Part shown: positions 1 through 12,344 of the stretch, in pieces
How positions within the stretch are numbered: position 1 is the first letter of the stretch
How the letters are laid out: every line of letters starts with the position of its first letter
DNA from: Stipa capillata
Taxonomy: Eukaryota; Streptophyta; Magnoliopsida; Poales; Poaceae
DNA: 64,000 nt
Direction of reading: 5' to 3'
Assembly: GCA_019208055.1 (NCBI GenBank)
Contig: JAGXJF010001053.1
Coordinates: 62,001 to 126,000 of the forward strand
The notes under the pieces: model-generated
Databases searched by the model: none
What the model was told of the DNA's origin: nothing
Seen by the model: only the letters and a program-made list of their open reading frames with translations
Position numbers and translations under genes: made by a program

Positions 1-230
1 CTATCTCTCCCAGGGTGCCCACGCTCCTCTTGGTCACCATCTCTCCTCGCTCCCTGCACCAAAACATACGCCGCAAGCATCAAACAACAGCCCGCGAGGA
101 GGCGACGACAGATCCAGCACGACAGGGATGAGAGATACCGCCGGTTGTGGATGAGAGGAAGCAGGAGGAGGGGAGAGATCGAGGGAGGGAGAGATGGAGA
201 AAGGGAATGGGGAGAGGAGAGGGGCGGCGG
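1..230. other. Interior of a CACTA element, left part outside window
   Basis: This purine-rich segment has no convincing coding sequence. Read on the minus strand it looks like a leader or first exon of a plant transposon gene, with a TTGGTGCAG acceptor-like site just before a short open stretch. It is assigned to a CACTA element because, once the LTR insertion at 231-3389 is removed, it is continuous with subterminal repeats and a CACTA terminus at 3825. The assignment is by position only; no transposase domain is visible. Confidence 0.4.
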
Positions 231-3200
231 TGAAACAGCATCTAGGACCCAAGTTGGTTTTGATGGTGTCGGCGGAATGGGGCCCAGGGTACCCCTTACC
301 GCCGGCGGAGGCCAACCAAATGCCGCAGATGGTGACACGTGGCGCTCCGGTCGCTGGGGCCTTGGGTTCCACCCGGGTCGCCGTGCGGAACCCGTGGCCA
401 TTCCTGAGGAATAAGGGGTCTCCTCCAGAGGGCCGCGTCTGCAAACCAGAAGGGGTCTTGGGCCTCCGGGAGTCCACGGCCCACGCGCTGAGCGGGCACT
501 CGGGGTCCGTCCCCGAGCGCTCGGCGTCCCAGAGGGCGAAGGGTGCGCTCGGGGTCCCTTCCCGAGCGCTCTCCCTCGGGCTCCCCCTTCAAGGCGCCCC
601 GAGCGGCCCCCCTGTGAGTGCTCCCGAGCGCTCGGGATTGCTCGGGGGCATCCAAAAGACAGCTGGCGCCCTCTCCTAGCGAAGGAAGATGCTCGGGACC
701 GAGTGCTCGGGGGACGACGTGTCCTCTGGCGGGACCCTCGCCCATTTGCGTCAGCCAGCACCCAGCTTCTCCAGTAAGCTTCCGCTCTGGCGGAGGCATT
801 TAATGCCTGTCATTTCGACGAGGAACCCCAAGCCCTATGAGGGATGATGACGGTCAAGACCGGGTCCCACTGGTGCAGGTGATAAGCTCTGTTAGCTATC
901 CCTCTCTCTCTCTGAAGGGTGGGCCCGGGCTGACAGATTCTTTGACCAACCAAGCGCGCCGCCCCGCACGCCCTGTCACTGTCACCCTTTCTACCCCATG
1001 GGGGACGCTGCCGCGCAACTCATTGCGCGGGTTGAGAGGCTGACCCATGGGACCCGCGAGTGGGTATTCTACCGACCCAGTCAGAAGAGGCCAATAAGTC
1101 TTCATCCACGGGGCCCGCCGAAGGTAAAGATGTCAGAACCCCTGTTCCGACATACGGTGAAGCGACGTCCCGGCCGAAAGTATGCAGTTCGCATTAAATA
1201 GAGGTGTGGGCGCTTCCAGTTGCACCCACGTCGCCCACAGTATCAGTCCAGCTCATTTTCCTTTGCCGACCTATGTGGTATTCCCCCAAGTATATAAGGG
1301 GAGAGCCTGGTCCATGCAAGAGGGGGCTCCTTTCCTAGTTCGATTTTCCTTAGGTTAAATCCGTACCGAAGAAGCACCGTTCTTCCGCTGGGCTAGAGCA
1401 AGAAGAAGAACAGTGCGCACCTTTGTAACTCATCATACTTGCCATATACGCACATATATACAAAAACAAGCAGGACGTAGGGTATTACACCTTCCGGGGT
1501 GGCCTGAACCTGGGTAAATCCTTGCGTCATTACATCCTTAGCCACCGGGTTTACTCGCTAAACTCTAATCCACACCAAGGCTCGTAAGAAACTCACTACT
1601 CCCCTGGGCCGAATTCCAAAGGGGGTCCCTCCGGACCACCGCTAGAGGCGTCTCTACGCCGACAGATGGTTAATGGCAACTCAAACTAGAATCTAACGTT
1701 TACAGTGAGTGTAAGCAGGTTTGTAGGTTCCAGGAAGAAGGGTCATTAAGGAAAGGATGACCACTAAAAAGGGTACAAGGGTGGTTTCCAGCACTAAGGA
1801 ATGGCTGTGCTAGGCAGCTGTGCCACAGCTGTGAAGAAGCCGGTGATGTGCAAGGAGTTGCAAGCAAGGTGATGGTGGCTTGATGCGTCAAGGACCATGA
1901 CTACAGTTGGTGGGCAGGTAAAGCCTAGATTTGCTAGTTTCTTTGAGTACATAGGAAAAGCCCGTACTATCAAGAGAGATGAAGCAGTGATGCTCTGTGG
2001 AGGTTCTAGTTGCTCAATGCTTAGGATGTTGGACAGTGGCACTAATGCTTTGAGGTTAGTGGTCCTGTGTCAGCAGTTTTGTATAAGTATAAAACTAGTT
2101 GGAGCTGGCACTCTGCAGTGCTAGCAGTAGAAAACCCTAGGGGTTAGAGTCACCGGTGTGACACAGCGGTGTCACAGGTGGTCTAACGCTCTATGACTCA
2201 GGTACATGTCTGTACCAGGGGAGAGCTTGTAAACGCTAATGAACCTGCGCTGCGATAGCTTGTCTGCTGAGTCGGAAGGCTGTCGGAGGTTCTCTCCTTA
2301 TAGGTTTCAGAGAGTGTGCACGCTGAGGGCATGTCATGTGCCAAGACCGGGCTGAGCAGTGCGGGGTACGTCAGTTTAGGGTTTAGTTGTGTGTGTCGTC
2401 GGTGACACAGGTATTGGTCTGTTTGAGCCGGTTATAGTTGGGCAGAGTGATTGGCTGTGTCACCGGTGGCTGACACCGGTGATTCACTTAATCCTACGTG
2501 GCAACAGTGTAACGGTCAAGTGCCTGTGAACCCTATATATAGGGGACCAGGGGAGGTTTTCGACCTCAACCAATGAGCCAATCAGTAACTCACATTCGAC
2601 CATTGCAAAGCCTCTTTCCACCGAATGAAAGCCAAGTTTCCTAAGTGTCAGTTCAGGAAGGGTTAGAGTTCTTGAGCAAAGAGCATTGGTTCCTCCAAGA
2701 GTTGTTACTGCTGAATCTATTACTCTTGGAGTGTCTACTCCTAGACGGGCGTAGGAGTTGCTGGTACCACCCAAGCTTGTGTGGGCTGGACCAGTAGTCT
2801 GTGAAGGTGATTGAAGTCTACCTGCTACAAGCAAAAGGACTTCCACAAGCAAAGGAAGAGGCCTGAGATCAGGTACTCGGAGAACAAGCATGATTCAGTG
2901 CTGGCGATCTCTTCGGAGTAGCCTCTCCAACAGAGACGTACCACTCTGCAAAGAGCTGGGAACTTCGGTGAAAAACACTCTGTCTCCTGAGTACTTGTTG
3001 TTTTACTCCTTGTCTCTTGCTATATCTGTTTGCTTGTATGCTCATATAGATATTCTGTTTATTTGCTTAGATCACCTTTACACCTGTGTCTTGTTAGCTG
3101 TCTCACAGTTGGTATAGATCATATCTCACACCTGTGTCAGCTACCAGTTACACAGACACTTTGATTGCTTATCATTTTGCTAAGTCATTAGCCCACCTAT

Positions 3201-3389
3201 GCTAGGCACCTGTGTGAGAGCTGCATGCTAATTTACACATCACAACTTACCTGTGTCACTCACCTGTCACACAGCTAGCTAATCCTTGCTTCTGCATAAG
3301 GCTTAATCTAAACAATCTAGTTAAAAGAAGTAATTTTTTTGTTAGCCTCCTATTCACCCCCCCTCTAGTCGGCATCTGAGGTCCTTTCA
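231..3389 (+). mobile_element. Copia (SIRE/Maximus-like) solo LTR, interrupted
   Basis: This LTR is the same family as the LTRs at 35323-36990 and 47441-49110. It starts TGAAACAGCATCTAGG and ends GGTCCTTTCA, and it contains the same CTATATATAG promoter box near 2531-2540 and the same tail with CACCCCCCCTCTAGTCGGC. No internal retrotransposon sequence follows it, so it is a solo LTR left by LTR-LTR recombination. The flanks are ggcgg (226-230) and ggcag (3390-3394), a 5-bp target duplication with one later change. A second solo LTR sits inside it at 267-1664; without that insert the copy is about 1.76 kb. Confidence 0.88.
267..1664 (-). mobile_element. Solo LTR nested in the copia solo LTR
   Basis: The segment starts TGTCGGCG and ends CGCCGACA, an 8-bp inverted terminal repeat of LTR type. 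It is flanked by a perfect 5-bp duplication, gatgg, at 262-266 and 1665-1669; removing it restores the copia LTR text seen at 35323. Its minus strand begins like the LTR at 16868: both share GTGGTCCGGA.GGACCCCCTTTGG, a TTATATAC promoter box (around 1291-1297 here) and CATTAAATGC. It therefore belongs to the same broad family as the 16868-32769 element, in the opposite orientation. No internal region is present. The Ty3/gypsy assignment rests on that relationship. Confidence 0.85.
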
Positions 3390-3825
3390 GGCAGACGATT
3401 GGAGAGGACTAGGGCTGTGTGGGAGTAGGATTTAGGGCATTTTATAGATAGAAGAAGTCATCACGAACGGGCCAAAATTATGCCCGTCATTGCTAAGAAG
3501 GTCATCACTGACGGGTCAGTTTTCTACCCGTCCGTGATGACACTGGAAGTCATCACTGACGAGTCAGTTTTTCTACCCGTCAGTGATAAATAATGTTATC
3601 ACTGACGGGCAGAAAATCTACCCGTCACTGAAAGTCATCACTAACGGGTCGATTTTCCTACCCGTCAATGATGAAATCTTTGCAAAAAGCTTTCAAGCTC
3701 ATGGCATAGGCATCACTGATAGGTAGAAAATCTACCCATCAGTGAAGTGAACTCATTACTGACGGGCATGAGTTACCCGTCAGTGATACCGATCGTGGAT
3801 GGCATTTTTTGTACTAGTGGTAGTG
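3390..3825. mobile_element. CACTA element terminus with subterminal repeats
   Basis: The complement of the sequence ending at 3825 starts CACTACCACTAGTACAAAAA, the CACTA signature. Inside it, from about 3460, lie many copies in both orientations of a core like ATCACTGACGGGTAGAAAA, the subterminal repeat pattern on which CACTA transposase binding depends. The other terminus is outside the window to the left. The DNA between 3390 and 3460 and the segment 1-230 belong to the same element, split by the solo LTR at 231-3389. This family differs from the CACTA termini at 15811 and 17326, although the repeat core resembles that of 15811. Confidence 0.75.
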
Positions 3826-4590
3826 AGCGGCATGCGCGCTTCTCGCCATGACCGATTCTTTTGCTTTCAGTTAGCATAGAAGTAGGCCTTGCCGAGCTGG
3901 TCATGGGATGGCACGACAATGGCAGATCGTGGCTGAAGTAATGTTTGTAATCGTGTCTAATAAAAGGAAGAAAGAACCTAGAAAAACTGCTAAGTTGTTC
4001 ATAGCACAAAACTCTATTTTCTCTGTGTCTACTGTGTTCGTGTGCATTGAGTCGTCATCTGCAACTTCATCCTCCAAAGCCAAGCCTCCCCAATTCCTTC
4101 TCTTGCCACCGCACTTGTCACCCAGCTCGGGAGTTGCAGGAGCCCCGGGCGGAGCTGCCCGTCTCCGCCTCCGCAGCACTCCCCGTTGCAGTCGAGCTCC
4201 AAGGTGTGCCCATGGCGCCGTCGCCCAGAGCTGGACTCCTCGCCGCACAGCGCCTGAGCTCCAAAGCCCTTCACCAAGCCATCATCCTCACCCTCTTCCC
4301 CAGCATGCCCAGGTCTAGGTCGCCATCATCTTGCTGCTGAGGACCATGCCGCCGAGACCCCGCCACCTCTACGTCACTGTCGACCACCGCGAGCCAAGCC
4401 CGGAGCCGCTCCTCCACCACCGGCGTTGACCCCAACCTGCCATCGGACTCGGTTCCGATCTCGCGGTGAGCTCCTTCTCCATGCCTTCCGGTAGCTTTGC
4501 TGCTCGTCGGAATTCTTTTCTTCTGAGGTAGGTCTGACCATAGGGCATCACCGTAGTGGCCGCTTTCATCAGTAGCAATTAGCAGTTAGG
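3826..4590. other. No recognised gene; GC-rich leader-like stretch
   Basis: The first 200 bases are unremarkable. From about 4060 to 4500 the DNA becomes GC-rich and C-rich on the plus strand, like the 5' leader of a plant gene or of an LTR. Open frames of 80-136 codons occur on both strands but overlap in several frames and show no domain. I do not call a protein here. Confidence 0.35.
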
Positions 4591-7500
4591 TTGTTGGTTT
4601 AAGTTGGAGTGGTTAACGTCTTGGTGATTAAGTTAGTTGTTAGCAGTTGATGCTTTGATTGCAGTGAAGTCGTCGGCTAAAGCATTGATCGGAGAAAACC
4701 TTTATTGAGCATGCTGATAATCGGCTTAACTGATGCATCAGTTAAGTGCATGTCTGGTTAAATACAACTTTAGTCAATGACTAGTACCATTACAAATTCT
4801 AATCGCTGCAGAACCACCTTCTTGAAAATTGATCAAATTGTCACTTAGTATTCTGATGATTACCATAATCTATGCACCGTTGCACTGATGTTTAGAAGTA
4901 AACATACTCCTGTAGTGATATGCTAAGTTCAATTGATGACAAATGAGCTCAGTCAATATAAGAGATCATTTCAGAAATTAATGTACTAGTCAAGGGTGTA
5001 TCAAACGAACTACTATACTAATAACTACTAGGTCAATTATGGTTAGTAACTAATCGTTAGCTAGCATATCTAGCATATTGCTGTTTTCATACGCATCCAA
5101 AGGCAAGACCATAGCTGAGATAGGATAAGTTAAAGCTAGTTTTTGATGAGTATAAGTAATACTTTGGTTCTGTAGGATCATTGGTCATTAGGGAGATTTA
5201 AACATATCAATGTACCAATGACTCTAATAACCATTAGTTGAATTCATGAATATTAATTAATCTGAACGAGCTAATACTTTATAACACATATTAACGTAAA
5301 TAACATAAATAACGAATACTTGACAAATTATAACCGCAATGGTTAATAACGAACATGCCATATCCGGTAAAAATAAGTTGGCTGTTAACTAGCACAATTG
5401 ATACCACTGTTATTTCTCCGTTAGGACACGCATCAAGTAGATATCGGAACAATTGATGTTAGAAAGAGCTCAGCTATTGATCAGTGTAATTAATGCCAAG
5501 AGGTCACGTTTAGACATTAGTAAGGAAATCATTCCAATCAAGGGTGTCTGCTGTGTCCGTTTTCTACTCGATTAAACAGTGACGAGCATAATTGGTATAC
5601 TATCCTATTTACCGACTAATCAAACCCAGCGGTTAATTAGATCTCTAACATATCGAATGGCATGACTGCTCATCAGTTGCTGAAATCTATATATCGTTTA
5701 GTAATGCCACCAGGACCAGATATGTTTGGTTTAGACTATTTATCTATGCTCTATCACCTTGGATGACTAAACATTGAATCTATTACTTAAGCGTCCATAT
5801 GCTTGGTGCACTATGCTTATAAGATTAGCTATTGATTAGAGCTAATTAAGTGATGTCTGGCTTGTTTGATATGCAAGGATCCACTAACTAGTAGTTAGCT
5901 CACTTGATAAATAGAAACATGAGCTAATGCATATATGAATGACCGTTAGACCCCAATTCATGTAATGTATTAATGCCAAATTAGTTGAAGCCAATGATCG
6001 GTTGTAAGAATAAGTGTGATGATACTTAATCAATCAGCTAGCTGATTCCTTATATACATGGGCCTGGTTTAGAAGAAAGTGGGTAAAAGCTATGCCATAT
6101 ACTTGATAACAACAGCCATACCACCCCTCCTTAAGCCTTCGATTAAATAAAAATGTTTTTCCCTATTTTTCCTTACTGAGAAGAAGACAAGAAATGCTAC
6201 GAATTGCTAAACCTTCAAAAGCTCATAGAAAATGCATACAACCTCCAAATGCTCACCTAAATTCATCTTTATACTTGTAGGATTTAATGATGCCACTGTT
6301 TTTTTTAATGGCTATATTGTCCCTTTAGGCTTAATAGTAAAAATAAACACTAGAGAATCTAGCTTAACCATCACACTTAAAATGCTTGGTGACATAATTA
6401 ATCTAAGGACTAGCATATAATCGTATTATCATTCTCTCACATACTACCACTATGAATAATTTTAAAAGTTACAAATCACCCTCAAGTTTAACCGTGACCA
6501 CCTTAAAAAAACTATAACTTGAGCTGTAGGACTCCAAATGAAACGATTCCAATTGCGTTAGTTTCATGATAGAATTTCCTACACTTCAGAATGCATTTCA
6601 TGCATTATATTTTCTGGTTTCATGCTGGTTTTGATTTATGCTCTTTTCGTCGTTTTTCTGGCCTTTCAGTATTATTTTAATAGAATCGGGCAACACGGGT
6701 GATCTTGAAGTGGTTTCCCATCAAGCTTATGATCTTGGATAGCCAGGCAAGCATGCTCGCTTGTTAGAAATTTTTCGGTTATCTTTTGCTATGCATTGGT
6801 TAATTATTGATGTGTAGTTCGAACATTTCGAAATGATGTATGTGGTGCATCCAATTACTAGCATGAGCTGCTCGTGTGTATGACCAGCATGGGTGTGCTC
6901 CTTAAATTGCATAATTACTCACTTAAACTTTGGAAAGTTGTGAGAGACAGGAGTGGATCCTCATTGGGGACTTGACGAGTAGCAGCTCGCGTGATCTTAG
7001 AAATGGGATCCCTCCTTAAGTCAATGCCAGGGTATGATCGATAAGTGTTAGGAAGGGTAATGGTCGGCCAACCATGCACCCTCGACATTATCGAGATATT
7101 CCCGTTTGAGGTAAGGGTAGTAGCTCTTTCTTCGACTGCAATTGATTCGGGATGCAGATAGTTATACTCATCCCGGAATCCCTTGAAACCTAGGAGGGCT
7201 TAGAGCGACTAAAATGTGTTGGCTATGATTGGAGTCACAAATTGGTAGGAGCCAATAATTGAACACTTCAATAGAGCATTTGGGCAGTAGCTCAGCTCTA
7301 GTGTTAATTTTGATATATTGTTACTTGCTGACAGCAATTTTGATGCTTTGGGTGATGCTATTCATGCAATTTCAGATCTGGTCATGATGATTCATTGGAT
7401 GATATGTCAATTTATTTTCTTGATTGACTGGTTTATATCTTGCAATCCATGAACTAGATGCTAGGGATATGTTGTCTCTAGTTGTTTCTGCTTAATTGAG

Positions 7501-8454
7501 TTGCCTGATTACTACTGCCATTTAATTACCATGCCATGCTTAAGACTAACCTGAAATGAGCATATTAGTATCTTGCGAGTATGAAAGTACTCACTCGGGA
7601 ATTCCATTCCTGCAGGCAGTTATAGATTCCTAGCTTATTATGATTCCAGTTATGCTGATTTGGACGTGTAGTTGCAAGGCTTGCTCAACTTGGTCATGAT
7701 GTTGCTTTTGTAGAAGTGTTGGGAGATGATTAGGTTGTCATCTCGGTGTTTTATATTATCGTCCACTGCTGATTTGGTCGTTTGTTTAACCTGAACGACC
7801 CCCAGGTCGATGTGTATGTAAGCTCTATAACGGTCCCGAGTAAGGGACGTGTATACCTATCTAGTAACCCCTTCTTTTAGAGTTTATTATGATATTTAAG
7901 TTGTTATTGTGGTTACCCATACACCGTGCGTGTATGAGTTGAACTGTATGGGTGAGCCGTGAAGGATTATAGTTGTTCTTTCTTTCACTTAGTGGGACAA
8001 GTATCGGTTGAGTGACCCGCTAGCTGAGATGCTGTGCTGGCTTGGCAGGGTGTTGGTGGATCATACCAGGCTTTCGAGCGACCCACTAGCCTCAGGGCTA
8101 GGTTAGAGTGTAGGTGTGATCACTAGGCTCCTCCGTCTTGTTTTGCTCAGTGGATTTGAGAATGACCTTAAGCTTTCACAGGATTTCGGGAATTAGATGT
8201 GACTTTTGAAAGTTTAATCGCTTCTAGCTGGCTTGACCAAAGGTGAAGGTATACGGCTCTGGTGATCGTATGGTGCGTTGGTCAAGTGTCGGACCACTCC
8301 ACCTTGGTATGTACGACGCAGGTACCGTGCCACTGGGTCGACTGGATGCTCGATCTTTGGTGATTAGCCATTCCTCTAGTCATATGTAATTCTAGGGCCC
8401 TGACATTAGTAATGCTATTTGGTTTAAACTAATGCACCTAGTATGATAGAACTT
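4591..8454. other. AT-rich intergenic or decayed repeat DNA, no gene seen
   Basis: Nearly 4 kb without an open frame longer than about 62 codons and without a recognisable domain. Parts of 7600-8400 read like LTR or leader sequence, but I found no paired terminus or target duplication to define an element. Nothing else can be supported. Confidence 0.5.
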
Positions 8455-9090
8455 GGGTGTCCCAATATTTCGATGAGAAACACAAGTCGGTTTGGTGGAG
8501 GTGACTTTGACGATCCAGCTATACTCGTACAATGACGAAGTGTCTAGGCAATCGCTAAATCAACTCCTGAAGGTTATTGACCTTTTTGTGGGCATGATCA
8601 ACCTAAGCATGAGGTTCTTTATCCCTACAAGCAACCAAAGAACGAGTAATTATAATTGAAGGCAATCTGAAATTGCAAATATAGATGAAGTATGATGTAT
8701 TGATATGGTGGAGTTCTGCAAAGTAGTCAAACTAGGTGATCACAAGACACAACTAGAGACAATGTTGTTTGGCCCTAGGCAACAAAACTATGCTAAAAAA
8801 ACCCAAAACTAAAGAGAGAATCCCAGGGGGTATATAAAGAGAATGGGTGATCTATTTCAGAGATAGTCACAAATTGTTTGGGAATTGCAGCATGCTCGTA
8901 AGGAATTTGGAGATGAGGCTAGACAGGTTGGAAAGAGCACAAGATAAGCTTTCTAAAGAGTCCAAGATTATCCAAATCAGAGTCCATGTGCCCAAGATAT
9001 AGACGTTTGAAGTCAGGATTGTCTCAGCAATCCGAATCAGAGTCCAAAACTTGTAGAACTTGATCTCTAGGGAGAGCTCCTTATACAACA
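8455..9090 (-). repeat. Ty3/gypsy LTR, minus orientation
   Basis: On the minus strand this segment follows the stop codon of a gypsy polyprotein tail and aligns by eye with the plus-strand LTR at 12345-12935. Shared landmarks are ATCAATA..CTTCATCTATA, GCAATTTCAGATTGC.TTC, a TTGCTTG(C/T)AGGGA box, GATTGC followed by a short CATCATCGTACGA-like stretch, and GGACACCCA near the far end. Only the segment near the LTR 3' end is clearly similar; the exact outer boundary near 8455 is uncertain. It is one arm of an inverted LTR pair. Confidence 0.6.
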
Positions 9091-9290
9091 CTAATTCATG
9101 TGGTACATGGTAAAGGTCACGTGAGCTTCATTTCCTCCTTCTCCTGAGAGCTTGAACTTGACTCCTCGCTTGTTCTTGAAGATCTTCACAAACCTCCTTT
9201 TGTTCTTTGTAGCTTTAGTAGCGGACGTAGTTGAAGTAGTGGTAGTAGAGTTGGCCGGGGGTGTATCCATGGGGGTCATGTCCTCATCAT
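9091..9290 (-). pseudogene. C-terminal tail of a gypsy polyprotein (minus copy)
   Basis: The minus strand encodes about 65 residues starting DEDMTPMDTPP, then a Thr/Ser/Ala-rich run and a basic stretch (KNKRRFVKIFKNKRG), ending at a stop at 9091-9093. The acidic start matches the tail of the plus-strand gypsy protein (DEDMSPTDMS near 11155), so this is the 3' end of a second copy of a related element, joined head to head at about 9290. Everything upstream in that copy is missing. It has no catalytic domain. Confidence 0.5.
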
Positions 9291-9296
9291 AGTACT

Positions 9297-12200
9297 TTCA
9301 TGCAATTGATGAGTGCTTTCATTGGATGATTTTTTGTTGTTTATTTTGATGATATACTGATTTATAGCAAATCTTTATACGACCATATTGATCATCTATG
9401 TGTTGTTTTTAATGCTTTACGTGATGGATGTTTATTTGGTAACCTTGGAAAGTGCATATTTTGCATCGACCGAGTGTCGTTTCTTGGTTATGTTGTTACT
9501 CCACAAGGTATTCAAGTTGATAAAGCCATGACCGAAGCCACACATAGTTGGCCGCCTCCTAAAACGGTGGGCGGAGTTTTCTAGGGCTTGCTGGATTTTA
9601 TCGCTGCTTCATCAAATATTTCAGCACAATTGCCGCACCATTGAATGAGCTTACACAGAAAGATGTTCCATTCGTTTGGAGCAATACACATGATGATGCC
9701 TTCATGGTATTGAAAGAAAAATTGACACATGCACCTTTACTTCAACTCCTTGATTTTGAATGTGATGCTAGTGGAATTGGGTAAGGTGTTGTGCTATTGC
9801 GAGAAGGCAAAACTATTGCATATTTTAGCGAGAAATTGAGTGTAATTGAATCTTTCCCCTACATCATTAACTACGAGAAGGGTAAAAAATGTTATTGTTG
9901 ATGCCTTGTCTCATCATGATACTATGCTTTCACAACTTGACTTCAAGATTTTTGGATTGGAAACCAATAAAGAGCAATATTTGCATGATGCTGAATTTAA
10001 AGATGTATTGCAAAATTATAAGGAAGGGAGAACATGGAACAAGTTCATCATTAATGATGGATTTGCATTTCTTGCTATCAAGCTATGCATCCAGCTAGCT
10101 TCATTCATCTTTTGTTGTTACGGGAGGCGCATGGAGGAGGATTGATGGGACAATTTGGCGCACAGAAGGCGGAGGATGTACTTGCTACTCATTTTTATTG
10201 GCCGAACATGAGACGGGATGTTGAGAGAGTCATTGCTCGCTGCACTCCATGTCAAAAAGCTAAGTATTGACTTTGTCCTCATCCTATTCCTAGCGTGTCT
10301 TGGGAGGATATTCCTATGGACATGTTTTAGGATTGCCTAGAACAAAGAAGGGGACGGATAGCATCTTTGTGGTCGTGGATCAATTTTCTAAGAGGGCACA
10401 CTTATATCTTGTCATAAGAGTGATGATGCTATGAATATTGCTGATTTATTCTTTTGTGAGGTCATTCGATTGCATGGTGTGCGCAATACTGATGTTTCAG
10501 ATCGTGATATTAAGTTTCTTAGCCACTTTTGGAGATGCTTATGAGCTAAATTGGGTACCAGATTGCTGTTTAGTACTACATGTCACCCTCAATACCGTGG
10601 GACAAATTGATGTGGTTAATAGAACACTATCTACCACGCTTAGGGCTATTTTGAAAACAAATTTGCGAACGTGCGAAGAATATTTGCCTCATATTGAGTT
10701 TCCTTATAATTGTTCTCTACGTTCTACCACTAAGAAGTGCCCTTTTGAGGTTGTGTATGGTTTTATTCCTCGTGCACCAATTGATTTGTTACCTCTTCCA
10801 TCTATTGATCTTAAAAGTACATGGGACAACTATAGAAAATGTAGATTGCATGAATACGAGGTATAAAACTGCAGGTGATCAGGGAAGAAAACAAGTTGCT
10901 TTTGAACCTGGTGATGTTGTTTGGTTGCATTGGAAAAAAGATAGGTTCCCTGATTTGTGCAAGATTAAGTTGATGCCTCGAGATGATGGACCTTTTAAAG
11001 TGTTGGAAGGAATTAATGATAAGGCATACAAACTTGAGTTGCCTAACAATTTTGGTGTTAGCCCAACATTTAACATTGCAGATTTAAAGCCTATTTAGGA
11101 GAGGATGATGAGCTTCCGTTGAGGACGACTTCAATTCAAGAAGGGGAGGATGATGAGGACATGTCTCCTACAGATATGTCCACAACCCCTCTTCCACAAG
11201 ATGTTGCTCAAGTTCTAGCATTACAAGGACCAATGACTAGAGCTCATGCCTCTTCATTGAATAGCTAAAACATCCATCCATTAGAAAGAAGGGCCTCAAG
11301 GGTGTCTTCCATCGTCCACATTTTTTCCTATGGAGATAGATGACGATGAGGATGATGAGGAGTTGGAGTCTCCACGAGCAAGAAAAGCTCGCCTCGATCG
11401 TGAATGGCGAGCTAGGAAGAAGGATGAGGCCACCAAGGCGAAGGCTTTAGCAGACGAGGCCCCCAAGGTTAAAGAAGCAGTAGGAGCGACAGCACGAGAA
11501 GAGGCTGCAAAGGTAGAGGCCACTAGGGCCAAGGTGACCATGGCATAGGCTGTAGAGGTAGCTCGATCAGTAGTAGTAGCAACAACATCAGCAACAGAAG
11601 CACCAGTAGTAGCAGTTATGAGGACATGGGTCCTAAAGATACTCTCACAGCCTCTCTTCCACAGATGGTGTTCAAGTTCTAGCATTACAAGGACCAATGA
11701 CTAGAGCTCATGCCTCTTCATTGAACAGCTAAAACGTCCATCCATCAAAAAGAAGGGCCTCAAGGGAGTCTTCCATCTTCCACTTCCTATGGAGATGGAT
11801 GACGATGAGGATGATGAGGAGCCAGTCTCCATGAGCAAGTAAAGCTCATCTCAATCATGAATGGCGAGCGAGGAAGAAGGAAGAGGCCACCATGGCCAAG
11901 GCTTTAGCAAAAGAGGCTGCCAAGGCTAAAGAAGCAGCAGGAGAGGCAGCACGAGAAGAGGCTGCAAGCCACTAGGGCCAAGGCTACCCTGGCATAGGCT
12001 ATAGAGGCAGCTCAATCAGTAGCAGTAGCAACAACATCAGCAACAGAAGCACCAGCAGTAGCAGTGATGAGGATATGGCTCCTATAGATACACCCACAGC
12101 CCCTCTTCCACAAGATGGTGTTCAAGTTCCAGCAGACTTACAGGAACAAAGGACTAGAGCTCGTGCACGTCAAATTAACTATCAGATACTTTTGTTTCTT

Positions 12201-12344
12201 GGTGATTCACATGATTTACACATGAATATGATGCTACCCGAGTTCGATGTTCTTTTGTTATTAAGGAACCAAGGATCAGACATGAAGCTTTTGGAAGGAG
12301 GAGGGATGCCAAGTGAAGACTTCCAGACATTGAAGCCACCATGA
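9297..12344 (+). pseudogene. Ty3/gypsy pol polyprotein, truncated and degraded
   Basis: Reading begins inside reverse transcriptase. VYFDDILIYSK (the F/YxDD active-site box) lies near 9340, followed by FLGYVVTPQGI and the RT connection. RNase H starts with ECDASGIG and FSEKLS (to about 9840), then a deletion removes most of it and text resumes at VIVDALS (9890). Integrase follows in several frames: the zinc-binding segment near 10210-10265 (MRRDVERVIARCTPCQKA), a core with stops and frameshifts (10330-10870), and the C-terminal part PFKVLEGINDKAYKLELP (to 11098). The tail ends at 12344. Canonical RT-RNaseH-integrase order marks Ty3/gypsy; a chromovirus of CRM/Reina type is possible but I saw no chromodomain. 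The 5' half (gag, protease, RT N-terminus) is absent. Not functional. Confidence 0.85.
11150..12115 (+). repeat. Tandem duplication within the gypsy polyprotein tail
   Basis: Three staggered copies of one segment start near 11150, 11620 and 12068, a period of about 450-470 bp. Each opens with GATGAGGA(C/T)ATG and CCTCTTCCACA, and the first two continue through TTCTAGCATTACAAGGACCA to GAAGGGCCTCAAGG. The duplicated unit codes for an Asp/Glu-rich start and an Ala/Lys/Glu-rich helix (ALADEAPKVKEAV). The duplications lengthened the region between integrase and the original stop. Stops in the first two copies show that this happened in, or was followed by decay of, a non-coding copy. Confidence 0.7.

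Noticed and set aside
3908..4340. Overlapping plus-strand frames of 97-136 codons as a host gene
   Set aside because: Frames overlap on both strands in GC-rich DNA, show no domain and no plausible splice structure.
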